DNA of 42,364 nucleotides from Ophiocordyceps camponoti-saundersi (nom. inval.) (taxonomy: Eukaryota; Ascomycota; Sordariomycetes; Hypocreales; Ophiocordycipitaceae). The notes below the pieces were generated by a model that saw nothing but the letters and a program-made list of their open reading frames with translations, searched no databases and was not told the DNA's origin. Below are positions 23,106 to 35,512 of the stretch, piece by piece. Positions within the stretch are counted from its first letter, which is position 1. Each line of letters starts with the position of its first letter. The position numbers and the translations under genes are program-made. The DNA is taken from positions 1-42,364 of the forward strand of contig PDHQ01000292.1 in assembly GCA_003339415.1 (NCBI GenBank), read 5' to 3'.

Positions 23106-24240
23106 TACGATATCTTATCGCTTCCTTTTTAAAGCGAAGTTTTTATTTAGCGTAAAAAAGATAAATAATAAGGTCCTTTTTATATTTCTAGTTTCGATAG
23201 CTAGAATATTATCCTTAAACTCCCTATAAAACTAACTAGATTTTATATAATATAAGTTAAACCCTATCTCCGCTCTCTCCTTATTATACTTATAGAGAAA
23301 AAGGTATAGTTCGAAATCCCGATTATACCCTTATACGATAAAAACTTATATAAAGCTTTTCCCTCTATATTTGTTATTACGAAGGAAAAAGATAATTACG
23401 CACTTACTATATAATTATAATAATAAGGTATTATTATTACTTTAAAATAACTATTTAAGGCCTCTAATTATAAGGAAATTAATACCCTCTTTATATAGAA
23501 AGTTTTTACCTTTATTTAATATAATCTTTCCTCGGACCTTATAAGATATATTTTTAAGATATATTTTATATAAGAAATAAAAAACTTAAATAATAGCCCT
23601 TATAAAAAGTCCCGCCTAATTATTTAAAGCTATAAAGATAATAGTAAAGAGGAAATCTTTATATAATTATTTATAATTCTATATATATTATAGCGCCTCT
23701 TTTTTACCCTTAAACTTACCCTTATAAAGTTATATAACTACTAAGGCAAACTGCGAGATATTATATAAGCGTATATATAATCTACTAATTTTTTAAATTA
23801 TATAATATATATATACCTTCCTAAAAAATTATAAGATTAATATCTACTTTATATTTTTTTATATATAAAGAAGCTATTATATAAGCTAGTAAAATTAAGA
23901 TTATATTAGTTTAAAATATATTATAATTATTATTATATAAACCTTTATATAACGCCCTTATTATACGATTTATATTTTTTATTTATAATAGCTAGCCTTA
24001 ATTTATTCGGAATAATAAGCTAATAAATAGATAATATATTCTCTTTTATATTTAATATATTCTCTAAACTTAAGGAAAATAAGTTAAAATAAGCAGAGCT
24101 TTATACGAAGCTTAAAATATTCCTTACTAATAGCTTATCTATTAACTTTAATAGTAATTATATTACGCGCGAATCGTATAATATTATTCTTATATTAAAA
24201 GGATAAGTAAAAAGCCTTTATATTATTAACTTAACTACCG
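23106..24240 (+). pseudogene. X2 reverse transcriptase relic
   Basis: Begins with the linker containing YREKG (about 23290), which corresponds to the VWREKGxWxGPY block of fungal Copia Pol. A segment with SPYKKSRLII (about 23600) follows, matching the PYEKSRLVIQ motif of the RT palm. The active-site acidic pair is Ile-Asp-Asn at 24027-24035 (from Thr-Asp-Asp). Phase changes occur between these motifs, so small indels accompany the RIP stops. RT would have copied the element RNA in the particle. The collinear X1 copy covers the same part at 6792-7920. Confidence 0.85.
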
Positions 24241-24980
24241 ATACTACCCCGTAGGACTTTATTAGCTAGCGAGCCCGAGGAGTATATATTACTTTTACCT
24301 ATTAACTAGAGGTGTTATATAACCTTATAATAACCGCTTAAATAACTAATCTTTCCTCGTAAGATATTTTAGCTCTTAATAAATATATCTAATAGTAGAT
24401 TAATAATACTACCTATAGTTTATAATTTATTCCGCTTAACTTATTTTATATAAAACTATTTATTTTTATAGATAGGTTATTTACGAATAATAAGGACTTT
24501 ACCTTATAGCTTAGCACCTTAATTATTCTTAGTAAGGAAAACCGGTCTTTTAACTTATTTATTATATAAGGTAATATCCTTTATTAAACCTTTACGAAGT
24601 ATAAAAGGGTTACTTAAAGTATCTTAGTAAGCGAACTTTACGGTATAATAAACGGCGTTAATATCGGCCTAGCCTTTTACTTAACTATTTAAGCTATTAT
24701 ATAATTTTTAGGTATGCCTCCGATCCCCCTTATTTTTTATATAAACTTATATTTATTATATAACTACTTAATAAGGCTTAGCTTAATAATAGAAAAATAG
24801 CTAATAATTAATATTATAGCTATTCGTAAGTTATATAAGCGTAAGGAAATTTTAGAAATACGATAAATTAATAATAAGAATAACCCGGCTAACGCTTATA
24901 TTAAGGATAGCCCTAACTTAGCTTTATTAACCTTTATTTTTATAAATTCTTATAAGTTATAAATTAAAGCTATTATTTAA
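24241..24980 (+). pseudogene. X2 RNase H relic
   Basis: Well preserved in one frame: ARGVYITFTY (about 24270) corresponds to the RARGAYIA block that starts Copia RNase H. ALNKYI follows at about 24375, and FIDRLFTNNKDF at 24465-24500 holds the catalytic Asp (GAT 24471-24473). SELYGIINGVNIGLA (about 24630) carries the second acidic region, and LYKRKEILEIR and KDSPNLALLTF complete the fold. It ends with TAA at 24978-24980. RNase H would have removed the RNA template during reverse transcription. Several TAA/TAG interrupt it. Confidence 0.88.
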
Positions 24981-26461
24981 TAACTTACCTAAGTTATATA
25001 AGACTTATACTTTTTTCTTTCTTATATCTTTACTTTATTTAACTTTCTATCCTTACTTTTTTATTTTTTTTATATTTTTATATTTTTTTTCTATTATTTT
25101 TATATAAAAATTATTATTAAATTCTTTCTAAGTATCGTCTAACCCTTACGCTTAATTTAAAAAAAAAGCAAAGCTATAAGTTTTAAACGCTTAATGTTTT
25201 TTTTTTTAATTTTTTTTTCTCTTTTTTTCCTTATCGTCTAACTTTACTACTATTTCTTTTCTACCCCCGCCCTTTATTACTCGTTATCTAAGATAGTAAT
25301 ATATTCCTCTATATTAAGAGGCGCTCCGCTTAATATTATTATTACCCGTCCCCGCTATTAGCTATTAGGCGACTTAATAAAAGTAGTTATTAAGGTATAA
25401 GGTACTAGCCTAGAAGTTTACGACGCTTAGCCTTATTATATAAAAAAATATCTTATTATATAAGATTATTATATATAAGTAGTATAAGCCCCGTTATTAT
25501 TTATCTAATATATATTAAATAAGTAAAGATTTCTAGCGTAAATATAATATAGTTTTACTATTACCTTATTATAACTTATAAGTAAAATTACTAAAAAAAA
25601 CTTAGGTATTAGATAATAATAGCCTTAATATACTTAAGATTTTAAATATTATTAAGGCGGATAAAGATATTAGATAATAATATAGCTATTAGTTAGATCT
25701 TTACTTATTACTCTCTTATTAATATTATTATTATATAATAGCTAGACTTTTCTTTTTTATATTTAAGGATATTTATTATATAAAGCGCTAATTATCCTTC
25801 TTACTATAAAGTATATAAACTTAATAAAACTTAAGTTAATAAGCTATAATATTATTAAGATAGAGAGGTATATTATATAACTAATAACTATTAATAAAAA
25901 TAACTTAAGTATATTATATAATTTATTAATTTTTATTAAAAATCTTTTTAGTTATTATTATTATTTTCGTTAATTAGCTTAAAGAAAAAAGAAAAAAGAA
26001 AGGAAAAGAAAAAGAGAGAGAGAGAGAGGGAGTAAGGAGGGGTTTTTATACCCCTCTAAAGGCGGTAAGAGGCGGCAGAATCCGATTTTTAATTCCTATT
26101 TTTCGTAATATTTTTTAGTATTTTTAGTATAAGGTTATAAAAAGTTAGTTTTTTACCTATTTTTCTTAATATTATAATTATAAAAAACTTTTATAGTAAA
26201 ACTTTATAAAGATATATTATAAGTTAGATTATATAATAACTTAACTTTTATTTTTTAGCTAGTAGCTTATTTTCTTTATCTTTTTTTATTATAGTATTAT
26301 AAGCGTTATTTACTTTTAAAGATTTTTTTCGATTATATACTTATTTAATATCGTATAATTATTTTTCTTTAGAAATATTTACCTTTTAGGAAAACGGAGT
26401 TTTTTCTTCGTATAATACTTTTTTATTTAATATATCTTTTTATAAAAAGAAAAAAGTTAAG
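24981..26461 (+). other. X2 region between RNase H and 3' LTR
   Basis: About 1.48 kb conserved with X1 (8662-10134). A plus-strand frame at about 25270-25980 reads as plausible protein in the same phase as in X1, for example LSNIYQISKDFQRKYNIV (about 25500-25555), with stops of RIP type only. No known domain was recognised. After the purine tract the remainder is AT-rich, with an AAAAAGAAAAAAG priming-type tract at 26443-26455 next to the LTR. Confidence 0.45.
25979..26042 (+). repeat. long purine tract with (GA)n in X2
   Basis: Copy of the tract at 9655-9717, with AAAGAAAAAAG units, a GA dinucleotide run and a GGGAGTAAGGAGGGG end. Because it has few C, and few G after T, it offers few RIP targets, which helps explain why it is preserved. 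Confidence 0.75.
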
Positions 26462-26762
26462 TATTAAATATTATCTCTTTATACCCCTTTATATCTACTA
26501 TATAATATATATATAGAGGATAGTATAGATATAGGGAAGCCTCTAACGAAATATATATTACTACTTAAGTTATACCTCGTATAACTTAGGAGGTAAGAGG
26601 TAGCTTAGATAAGAAAAAGGAGGGTATAAAAGTAAAGTATTATCTAGCTATATAGCCGCTCTTCCTTATACGATAAAGGAAAGGTATCTATCTCTAATTA
26701 TACTTAATTTAAGTTACTTTTACTTTCTCTTACCTATACGTATATATAAAGACTACTTAATA
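26462..26762 (+). repeat. 3' LTR of X2 (301 bp)
   Basis: Starts TATTAAATATT, ends CTTAATA, and is directly followed by the TAAAT target duplication and the right part of the 5' LTR of B. It is more RIP-mutated than the 5' LTR of X2: for example, GATAGCACGG at 19505-19514 reads GATAGTATAG here. Confidence 0.94.
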
Positions 26763-26767
26763 TAAAT

Positions 26768-27107
26768 TAAATTATAAAAAGAACTTATAGTAAAAACTCT
26801 ACTAAATAGAATTATAACTTTATTTTAAACTTTATACTTTTATACCTTAAATTACTAATTTAAATACCTATTTTAAAGTTTTTAACTATTAATTAAATAG
26901 TCTTTAAATTCTTCTCCCTTACTACTCTTATCTTTATATAGGAAATTAACTTCCTATTATTTTCCCTATAAAGAATTATATCTAGCACCTCCCCTTATAG
27001 CTAGAGATCCCCCCTTATATTAGTTAAAGATTTTAGTTACCTAAGAAGTTACGCCCCTTAAGTATCTACTACGCTTACTTAGGGTATCTTTCTTCCCTTA
27101 CTAAAAC
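26768..27107 (+). repeat. 5' LTR of B, right part (340 bp)
   Basis: Continues the LTR interrupted at 19466, collinear with 38457-38796. It contains the conserved block TATCTAGCACCTCCCC (about 26970) and ends CTTACTAAAAC. With the left part it gives a 618-bp LTR, against 615 bp for the 3' LTR. The internal leader begins at 27108; a primer-binding site could not be assigned. Confidence 0.92.
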
Positions 27108-27847
27108 TAGTTTTTAGGGCGTAATTTATTAAGCTTAATAACTAAAAAAGGTAATATTAAGATAATAGCTACTTTTTATAAATTATAATAAATTAATTAA
27201 AAGGTTAAAAGATAAGTTATATTTTTAGTATTAGTAAAAGAGGCTTTATTCTTAAATATAAGCTAATTATTTACGAAGTTATAACTAAAGCGGGGGTTAG
27301 TAAAAAAATAGAGGATATTTAATACGATTAATTAGTATAAAGATTACTTATAAGATAATACCCTTATATTAGATAAGAAAAATAATAGCTAAATTAAGTT
27401 TAAACTATAAATAAGAATTATAATCCTATTTTACTAGCTTATTTTTAAAAACGTTACCTTTTTAAAAAAGAGATTTAAGATATTAGATAACTATAACTAT
27501 TTAATTAATAGTTAATTATTATTATAATATAATATTAGTAGCTTATAAATAGTTTTTTTAAGCGGTTTAATTTTATATATACCTTTTTAGCTTATCCTTA
27601 TCTTTTATAAGCTTTTTTACTTTAGCGTTTTAATACTCCTATTCCTTATTTACTCTTAAGCTTATATCTTATATCGTTATCTAAGAAATATTATTTTTAT
27701 CTTATTTTTTTTAAAATAGCTATATTACTATAGAATATTATTTTATTATAAGACTAATTACCTTACCCCCCTAAGATTTATATACTTTTTTTTTCTAAAA
27801 ACCTAACTTAATTACTTAATTATACTTATTTAGTTAGCCTTAATAGT

Positions 27848-29890
27848 ATAGAAAATAAGATAACGACTCCTAAGAATAAGATAGCTAAGAAAACTTAAGT
27901 TATTAATATCTAGCTAGCCTTACTACTTATTACGAAATTTACTAGCTAGAATATAATTAAATTCCTTAACCGCTTTAAAAAAGAAATAAAAAATATAAAT
28001 ATTAAAAACGCTATAATAGTTAAATAGCTTAAAAATTATATTAATAATAAGGAAAGAATAAATATAAGAATCCTAACTAAAAACTAGCTTTAGGAAATAG
28101 CTAAGAATATTATAATTTAATATTATAGCGTATTAAACTTAGCTTAGAAAAGTACCTTAGATAAAAGGATTAGGAACTATAATATAAAAAAACTAAAAAT
28201 TATAAAATAAGTTACTAATTAAATTTAAACTTATAACTATCTTTACTATAAAAAGTATAAGATTAATTATAAACTCGCTATTATAAAATTAGGTAATATT
28301 TTTAATATTTTACTAAAAAAGGTTTAAGTTAGGCTTCTTAGAAGGAATAATTTAACTTATAAAGATATTATAGCTATACCTTATAGCTAGCTTATAAAAA
28401 GTATCTAAAGCTATCTTAAGCCTTATCTTAAAAATTTACGTTACTAGCTTACTATAGCTTTTTATAATTAAAAGCTTCGATAAGGCTAGGAAAAAGTTAT
28501 AAAGTTTTTTCTAGAAGAAAAGCGACTAATAACCCCTAAGAGGATTTATAAGAAAACTTACTTAAAAACCGTTACTAAGGGATAGTAAGGTAACCCGAAA
28601 AGTATAATTATAAATAATTTAGCTAGATAGATAAGTTCCCTCTCTATTAATTTAGCTAATATATAAGATAATATCTATAGCTTAGCTAATAAAGTTAAGA
28701 ATTAGAATACCTTAGCTTATAAAACTTAATAAGGTAAACCCCTTATTACTACTAATATTATAACGTATAGGACTAATAAATTTAGTAATAAATTAAATAT
28801 TAATATAATCTTAAGTAAAAGAAGTTATAAGTATTATTACTATAATAAACTTACTTACTACGCTAATAACTGCCCTCTAGTAACTTATAATAAGGAATTA
28901 AGCTTTACTTATTATAACTTAGGGACTAGAGAGCTTTTTCTTAGATTATATACTTTTTACGTTATATTATTACTAAGCTTTCTATATAAATTTATTAGAG
29001 TAGGAAGCTATATTAGACGCTTTTTAGTATATTAAGTTAAAAACTAGCTAAGATCTTTTATATCGGACTTAATCCCGAAAATTAAAAGCCTTACTATTAA
29101 TAACTATAATTAGTCTCCTAATAAGAAGGAATAAAAGATAATCTTATCTTTTATAAATTATAATAATATAGCGCGATAAACCCTCCTAATATTACTTAAA
29201 AATAAAACCTTAGCGCTTATTATATCTCTTATTATTATATAATAAAATATAGCGCTATTAGATTAAATAATTAGGGTTAACTTTATTTAAGCTATAGTTA
29301 ACGTTTATAAACTTAAGCGCTTAAAAGTTAAAAAGAGCCTAACCGAGGATAAGGTTTTATAAACTCTTTCCCTTTTTAGCACTTTATAATTTACTAGTTA
29401 ACTAACTCTAACTACTTATACTTAGGAAGTTATATAATAAAAAGAAGCTATTACTAAGTAGAAGAAAATCTAAAATAAAGCCCTTTTAGCCGCTACCTAC
29501 TTACGCCTTAAAGTAAAAGTTACTAATAAATATAATAAGATTATAAACCTAATTATAGATAAGATTATTAGAAAGAAAGTTTCTATTAGGTTAATAAACT
29601 TAATTACGATAAACTTAAAACTTAGTATTAAAGTTTCTTAAATATTAGCTAATAAGGTAAAATACCTTAACTATAAGATTTTTAAATTTAAGGAAATCTT
29701 TATTAAGAAATTAGTTAATTAGCCCTCCGCTAGTTAGGCTAACTTTAATATTATTAATACCGTTATAATCCTTAAATATATAAATTACCTTTTTAATAAT
29801 AGCTTTATATTTTTTTTAACGATATTTACGCTAAGCTAAATATAAACCTTATTATTTTTAAAAGTAACTATATTCTTATAGAACTATTTA
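27848..29890 (+). pseudogene. copy B Gag relic with CCHC knuckle
   Basis: One frame without phase change runs about 680 codons from an ATA (probably a former ATG) at 27848. The early part is rich in Lys, Asn and Ile (for example IIKFLNRFKKEIKN near 27955). The zinc knuckle is at 28832-28873: Tyr codons stand where Cys, Cys and His were (TAT 28832, TAT 28841, TAC 28856), and the last Cys (TGC 28871-28873) is intact, giving C-x2-C-x4-H-x4-C. About 330 codons follow the knuckle, a long C-terminal part. Gag would package the RNA. The equivalent frame of copy A is split between 38802-39437 and 17800-19188. Confidence 0.85.
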
Positions 29891-30590
29891 ATTATTATGC
29901 CCTTAAGGAGATTATTTACGAAATAAATAAAGAAAATTATATTTTAAATTTAGAAATTTTTATCCCTAAAAACCTTAAGTTTCCTCTAATATCTATATTT
30001 AAATCCCTTAGTATTTAAATATATATCTTATCTTTTAATATACTAAAAATAATATAAAACCTCCCTTATATATAAGTCTACGTTAAGGGTATCGATATTA
30101 CCTTTATATTAGCACTCCTTAATATAAAGGCTAAGATAAATATTATTACCTTTTAGTACGCCCGCGAATTTAACTTTAAATACCGCCTTATCTTTATTAA
30201 TATAATATCTTATAATAAGAAATTAACTTAGCTAGTAGCTATCTTAGATATTATTATCTTTATAAAACTTATTTATATACTTATCTAAATCTTTATTTAT
30301 TATAATAATATACTTATTCCCTTTATCTTAAGTATATTATTTATTCGCCTTACCTAGCTAATATTTAATTATTATATAAAATCTAAGGATTTTTATATTT
30401 AATATATTTTTAATTTAACCTAAATTATTACCTTAGTAGTAAAACTACCTATATAAGATAATAAATAGCTTATCTTATTTCCTAACTTAGCTTTTATTAA
30501 CGTTATTATTTTAGCTATTAGGTATAATAATAACTTTCCCTAATAAGGATTAAGGCCCCTCCTTACGGGGAAAGGGGAGGAAAAGGGGTT
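29891..30590 (+). pseudogene. copy B aspartic protease relic
   Basis: Pol begins in a different phase from Gag, which would fit either programmed frameshifting or an indel. The protease core reads LLNIKAKINIITF at 30109-30147. Undoing G-to-A and C-to-T changes gives the LLDTGAEIN hallmark of retroviral-type aspartic proteases; the catalytic Asp is now Asn. ISYNKKLTQLVAI (about 30205-30245) corresponds to the SHxxx...VG flap-side block. Enzymatically dead. Confidence 0.75.
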
Positions 30591-31289
30591 AGTACCTAAG
30601 GGGATAATAATTTACTAAGAAAGGGAGTTAGTTTTCTTTCTCTTAAATAAAAATAAATAAAATAAAGAAAATAAAGAAAATAATTAAATAATTACGTAAG
30701 CTAATAAATAATAAGATATTACTAACTAAAACTTAAAAAAGATTAACTAATAATAAACTAATTAGGAATACGCTACGGTATTGCCTTTATTAACTAAGGC
30801 GTTATCTAATATCTTAAACTTACTAAAAAAGAGAGGAGATACTAAAATAAAGGCTAAAGCCGCTTAAATATTTTAAGTTATATAATAAAAGGAAGCTAAT
30901 AATAAATAATAAAGCGCGCCTTTAATTAATAGCTTTTATAAATACGATATATAAAAGGAAAGCTAATAAGAAGGTACCTTATAATAATATCTACTTAAAT
31001 AAATTTATTTTAAAGAGCGATTTTAGCTAGAAAGCTAGGAAATAGAGTATAATTAAAAAAGATATTTATAGCGATAAGCTATTTAATAAAGATATTATTA
31101 GTAAATTCTCTAAAATTACGAAAAGTTATAAACTAACCTCTAATTAATTAGTTACTATATAAGAATAAATAACTATAATATTATCTAATAATAAATAGGC
31201 TATATTATACGCTATACTTATTAATAAGGAAGCTACCTTAGCTTAGGACTATAATAAAAAAAGATAAGTAGATTAATTAGTTACGCCTC

Positions 31290-32150
31290 TTATTATATTT
31301 AAAATCGTTAAGTATAAGGCTTAGTAAGCGAAGCTAGTTAATATCCTTAAAGTAATATTTCTATAAGTAGTTAAACTTCTTAAAAATAAAATATAATATA
31401 AAGTTTTAGAACTTAGTTACGCCTCCTACCGTAATTACTATATAGTAATAGCTAAGAAAGATAAAAGAGTTTAGCTTATTAACTTTATAATAATACTTAA
31501 TAGCTATACTATACGAGACGCTAACCTGCTACCTTATATTAATAAGTTTAGTAAATAATTTATAATATATAAGGTTTTAATACTCCTAGACCTCTTTTTA
31601 GGGTATAATTAAATACTTTTAAACCTAAAAAGCTAAGATTATATAACTTTCGTAATATTAATTAGTTTCTTCCGCTAATATACTATACTAATAGGAGTAA
31701 TAAACTTAGTAAGTTAATTTATAAAAGTTATATAGTAAATACTATTTAATCTTATTTTAAAAGTTTATAATATTTTTATAGATAATATCTTTATTAGGGG
31801 ACCGGAAACTATATATAACGATAAGGAAATAAGGCTAAGTATTTAACGCTTTATCTACGAATATTTTATTAATATTAATAAGGTCCTTATTAATATTAAG
31901 CTAGTAAGCTATATAGTTACTAGAAAGAAATCTCGCTAGTGCTAAGAATTAATAAAACTTATAAGGTTTATAGTAAGCTCTTATAAGAGGAAGCTAGTTA
32001 ACTATAACTTATAAGGTTAAAAAACTTAAAAGCTAAGTTATTTATAACTTAATTCGTTAAATTAGATATTTCCTAAGCCTTATAAGCTTCTATTAGATCT
32101 AAATCCCCTAATTTACTTAGATTACTAAACTACTAACCTCCTTATTAAAA
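31290..32150 (+). pseudogene. copy B reverse transcriptase relic
   Basis: Clear Ty3/Gypsy RT. VIAKKDKRV (about 31443-31470) corresponds to VxKKDGxxR, and LNSYTIRDANLLPYI (about 31490-31535) to LNxxTxxDxxPLP. LDLFLGYN (about 31580) corresponds to LDLxSGYxQ, and IFIDNIFIRGP (about 31770-31805) is the YVDD active-site strand, with its second Asp now Asn. Further on, RKKSR-C-ELIKLIRFI (about 31925) is the thumb segment. The stops seen replace Trp or Gln. It would have copied element RNA to DNA. The GP after the active site resembles fungal Ty3/Gypsy elements. Confidence 0.9.
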
Positions 32151-32159
32151 AAAGACGCT

Positions 32160-32640
32160 CCTTAGGAATAGATAGCGGAATACTCTAAAGCTATAATAAA
32201 CCTTAAGGCACTATTATTAAACCCTTAGTTCCTAGTATTACTTAATCTAGGGCTAAATTATAGGGAAATTATCCTTATATATAATATTAGCTTTATAAGA
32301 TAGGGGGCGGTTTTACTATAAGAAGTTAAAAGGACTAAATAAATAGTTAAGTTTAAAAGCGGCGTATAGAACCTTACGGAAGCAAATTATAATATAATAA
32401 AAAGGGAATATAAGGCTATATTATACGCTATAAGACGCTTACGGCTTTATCTTTATAAGGTTTATTTCTACCTTAAAATAAACGTATAAGTTTTAGTTAA
32501 CTAGCTTAAAAGATCCCTTAAAAATATCCCTAAAGTTATAGTTACTAGATAAGTTAGCTATATTTTCTTATTTAATTTTACTATATATTATATTACTAGA
32601 AATAAGAATCCTATTACGGACGCCTTATTTAGAAAACCGA
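32160..32640 (+). pseudogene. copy B RNase H relic
   Basis: In another phase from RT, so an indel separates them. AVLL-EVKRTK (32307 onward) is the first strand after the catalytic Asp. KSGV-NLTEANYNIIKREYKAI (about 32350-32410) is the E-x-NYxxxxRExxA block of Ty3/Gypsy RNase H, and TRNKNPITDALFRKP (about 32600-32640) is the GxxNxxADALSR motif that carries the last catalytic Asp. It is among the best-preserved domains in the window. Confidence 0.9.
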
Positions 32641-32899
32641 TTATAAATATTAACCTTCTTAAATAAGAAAAGGATAAAGATTTAGAAAACTTTATAAACT
32701 TATACCTTAATATAATAGTTACTTAATCCTCTAATTAAATATTTTCTAATAAGTATAGTTAAATTATTACTTTCCTAGAACTAATAGAAAGGCCCCCGTA
32801 TATAAAAGCTTAAGTATTCCGGAAATTTAAGATATTAGCCTTAACCTTTATAATAGCTAATAATAAACTTTAGAAAAAACTAATAAGGCTTAAACGGTA

Positions 32900-33998
32900 T
32901 CCCTATTTAATTATTAATAAAGAAAGATAATAAAGAAAAATTATAACTAAGTTCTATAAATAAATAAGCTATAAAGGAAGAGAAATTATATATAACTTTA
33001 TTAAAAAACGCTACTAGTAGCTAAGCTTATAAAACTATATAAGTACTACTATCTTAACTTACCCTATTTACTAGAAATTTAACCTCTAATAACCCTAGGA
33101 ACGCTTAGTCCTAATAGCCTCTAGATAACTTTTCGAAAAAATCTATTTAAATATTTAGTATATATTAATTAATTAAAAGTATAAGTATCTCTTAAAAGCG
33201 TATAATAACTTTATTAAATATATTAAGGTTATGCTAATAAGAAACCTTATTATAGCTATTATAATAAAATTTATACTCTTTATTATCTATTATTATAAGA
33301 TCCTATTTAAATCTATAATAAATAATAGCCCTAAAGTTAAGTTTATATTTTAAATAGTCCTTAAAAATTTTAATATAAAGGTTATCCTTATTTCTAAGTA
33401 TAACCTTAAGGTAAACTTAATTATTAAAGTTAGGTATTAGTTAATCTCCTTAGCTTTTACGAAAATAGCTTACGAAATAAGGAAATAGGTTAAGTTCCTA
33501 CCTTAAGCTATCTTAGCTAACCGTATAGCTATTAAAAACTTATATAAAATATTAGCTTTTTACTTAATTTATAGCTAAGAGCTAGTCCTACCTCTTAAAG
33601 TTAAATACCTTACCTAGCGCCTTATTAACTAAGATAGAATATAAAAACTATTTAATTTACTAATAGTATATATAAAGGTATTAGGAAGGAAGAAAAAAGA
33701 TATAGAAAAAGCTAAAACCCGAGTTATAACTTATTAATAACGCCTTACTAAAAAGATAAACGATAATAATAAATATAAACTTCGCTTTATAAACTTTAGA
33801 GAAGGAGACCTTATCCTTTATTATAATATATAATAAGCTACTAACTTTAGAAAAGTTACTAAGTTATAAATAAAGTAAAATAAACTTTATAAGGTAATAT
33901 TAAAAGCTAAAGTTACTAGAAGTTATTATTTAAAAATATTAGATAAGATTAACCTTAATAAAATAGTTTCTAAAAATTATCTTAAAAAGTTCTATTAA
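32900..33998 (+). pseudogene. copy B integrase relic
   Basis: The core is readable in one frame from 33075: ERLVLIASR, then FEKIYLNI (first catalytic Asp now Asn, about 33135). IINNSPKVKF (about 33320-33350) corresponds to TDNGPEF with both acidic residues changed, and KVNLIIKV (about 33408-33432) corresponds to NPxANSxxE with Glu changed to Lys. The C-terminal part FREGDLILYY (about 33795) is the GDxVL strand, and LKKFY then TAA at 33996-33998 is the typical Pol end. No chromodomain is visible after it. The catalytic triad is lost. Confidence 0.88.
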
Positions 33999-34356
33999 GC
34001 GGAAAATAAATAGTAGTTTTCTAACTTTAATAACTAGCTTTTATAAGGGAAAAGACTTACCTTTACTATAATAACTCTTTTTATAGCTAAGGAGGAAATT
34101 AACGCTAAATTATATAAAGTTTAAGATTCGAATACTAAAGCTTATAATTAAATAGTTTTAAGAAACTATATATTTTCTAGTAATTAGAATAATAAATTAA
34201 TTATTAAGAATAGTCTCCTTAATACTTAAGCTAAGCTAAAAACTACTCTTAAGGTTTAGCTTCCTTAGATTACTAAAATATAGAAAGCTTTTTATATTAA
34301 AGCTATCTTATAATTACCTTATAAGCTTTAAAACCCTAAACTCCCTTACTTAATAA

Positions 34357-35512
34357 TTATAAAAAGGAAGGGGAAAATATTTTAATATAGTTAATATATT
34401 TAAATAAAAATATAATAACTTTTTTTTATTTTAGCTTTTTTACTAGATCCTAATACTTATAATTAATTACTTTACTTTAGTTCTAAGATTTTCTAAGCTC
34501 GCTCTTTAATATTAAGCTACTTATTACTCTCCCTAAGCTTTAAATTATTATCTAAGAATAAATTAAGCGTATTTTTAACTAAGTAAGGGGTAACTTAAAA
34601 ATTTAGATAATTTTTATACGCTATAAAATTAATAAAAATATCTTTATTACTTACGAAATAACTAAATATCTATAAAGCTTCGTTATTTTTTACCTTAATA
34701 GAGTATTTAATATATTAACGCTAATTATAAGTAATAGCTTTAATCTTAATTTAAATATAATTTAAATAATTATAACCCCCTTAACTAAATATTAAAATAT
34801 ATTTATAAAAAAAAGTTAAGATATATTTTTTATAATAAATAATAATTATAATTTTAAACTATAAATAATAGCTATATATCTTTAAGTTATATTATTTAAA
34901 TATTAAAATAAGTAAAGCTTTAAAATATTTAGGGTATTTACCCTTAATTAAATAGTTAAAGAAGGATTTTTCTAAGTATATAATCTTAGTTAGGATATAA
35001 GTAACTTAAGGCGTTTTTATTATCTCCTCTTAGAACTCTCTCTCCCTAATCTTAAGGAACTAATATAAGAAATATTTAAAAGGAGTTACCTTAGCTATCT
35101 CCTATTTTATAAAAGCTAGAATATCTTTAAGAACTTTTTCGCAAAAAGCTATTTTAATATAAATTAAAATACTAAAATACTTAACGTTAATACCCCCCTT
35201 ATATTAAATCTTAAAGTAAATATAAACTTAGGTATAAGAATTTAGCTTAAATATTAGGGACTATTTAATTAAAATATTTATATATATATATTTTAAGTAA
35301 GGAAAAGTTTTAAGCGCGGTATAGCTTTACTAAGCTAAGGTTAATAAAATACTTATATTTTTTATATTTATTTTATAAGAAATAAAATTATAAATATTTA
35401 GGAGATAGTTTCTTATTTTTTTAGCTTATTTCTTTTTAGTTAACTTAGAAGCTATTATAATTAAAGTCTTTATTATTAATATATCTAAATTAAGTAAATA
35501 AAAAAAGAAAAA
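34357..35512 (-). pseudogene. copy B antisense frame (aORF), ~385 codons
   Basis: Reverse-complement counterpart of 12183-13338 in copy A, hence antisense to gag-pol. The stretch 35001-35060 read on the minus strand is base-for-base collinear with A (12637-12696), including the segment coding KVREREF. The substitutions between the copies there are transitions. The frame begins about 275 bases from the divergent ORF3 and ends about 360 bases beyond the pol stop, tail to tail with pol. It was probably expressed from its own promoter if at all. The product was not recognised. A passenger gene, a regulatory protein of the element or an old nested insertion are all possible. Confidence 0.5.

Larger units (their letters stand above)
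19467..26762 (+). mobile_element. Ty1/Copia-type retrotransposon X2, both LTRs present
   Basis: 7296 bp with two 301-bp LTRs (19467-19767 and 26462-26762), flanked by perfect TAAAT duplications (19462-19466 and 26763-26767). It is inserted in the 5' LTR of B. Internally, in plus orientation, there are gag with a zinc finger, aspartic protease, integrase, reverse transcriptase and RNase H. Integrase lies before RT, which defines Ty1/Copia. About 1.5 kb of unassigned sequence separates RNase H from the 3' LTR. All coding parts are broken by RIP stops and some phase changes. Confidence 0.95.

Noticed and set aside
23106..24240. Reading the X Pol part as a DNA transposase or LINE
   Set aside because: The order Gag, protease, integrase, RT, RNase H between two 301-bp LTRs with a 5-bp target duplication settles it as Ty1/Copia.
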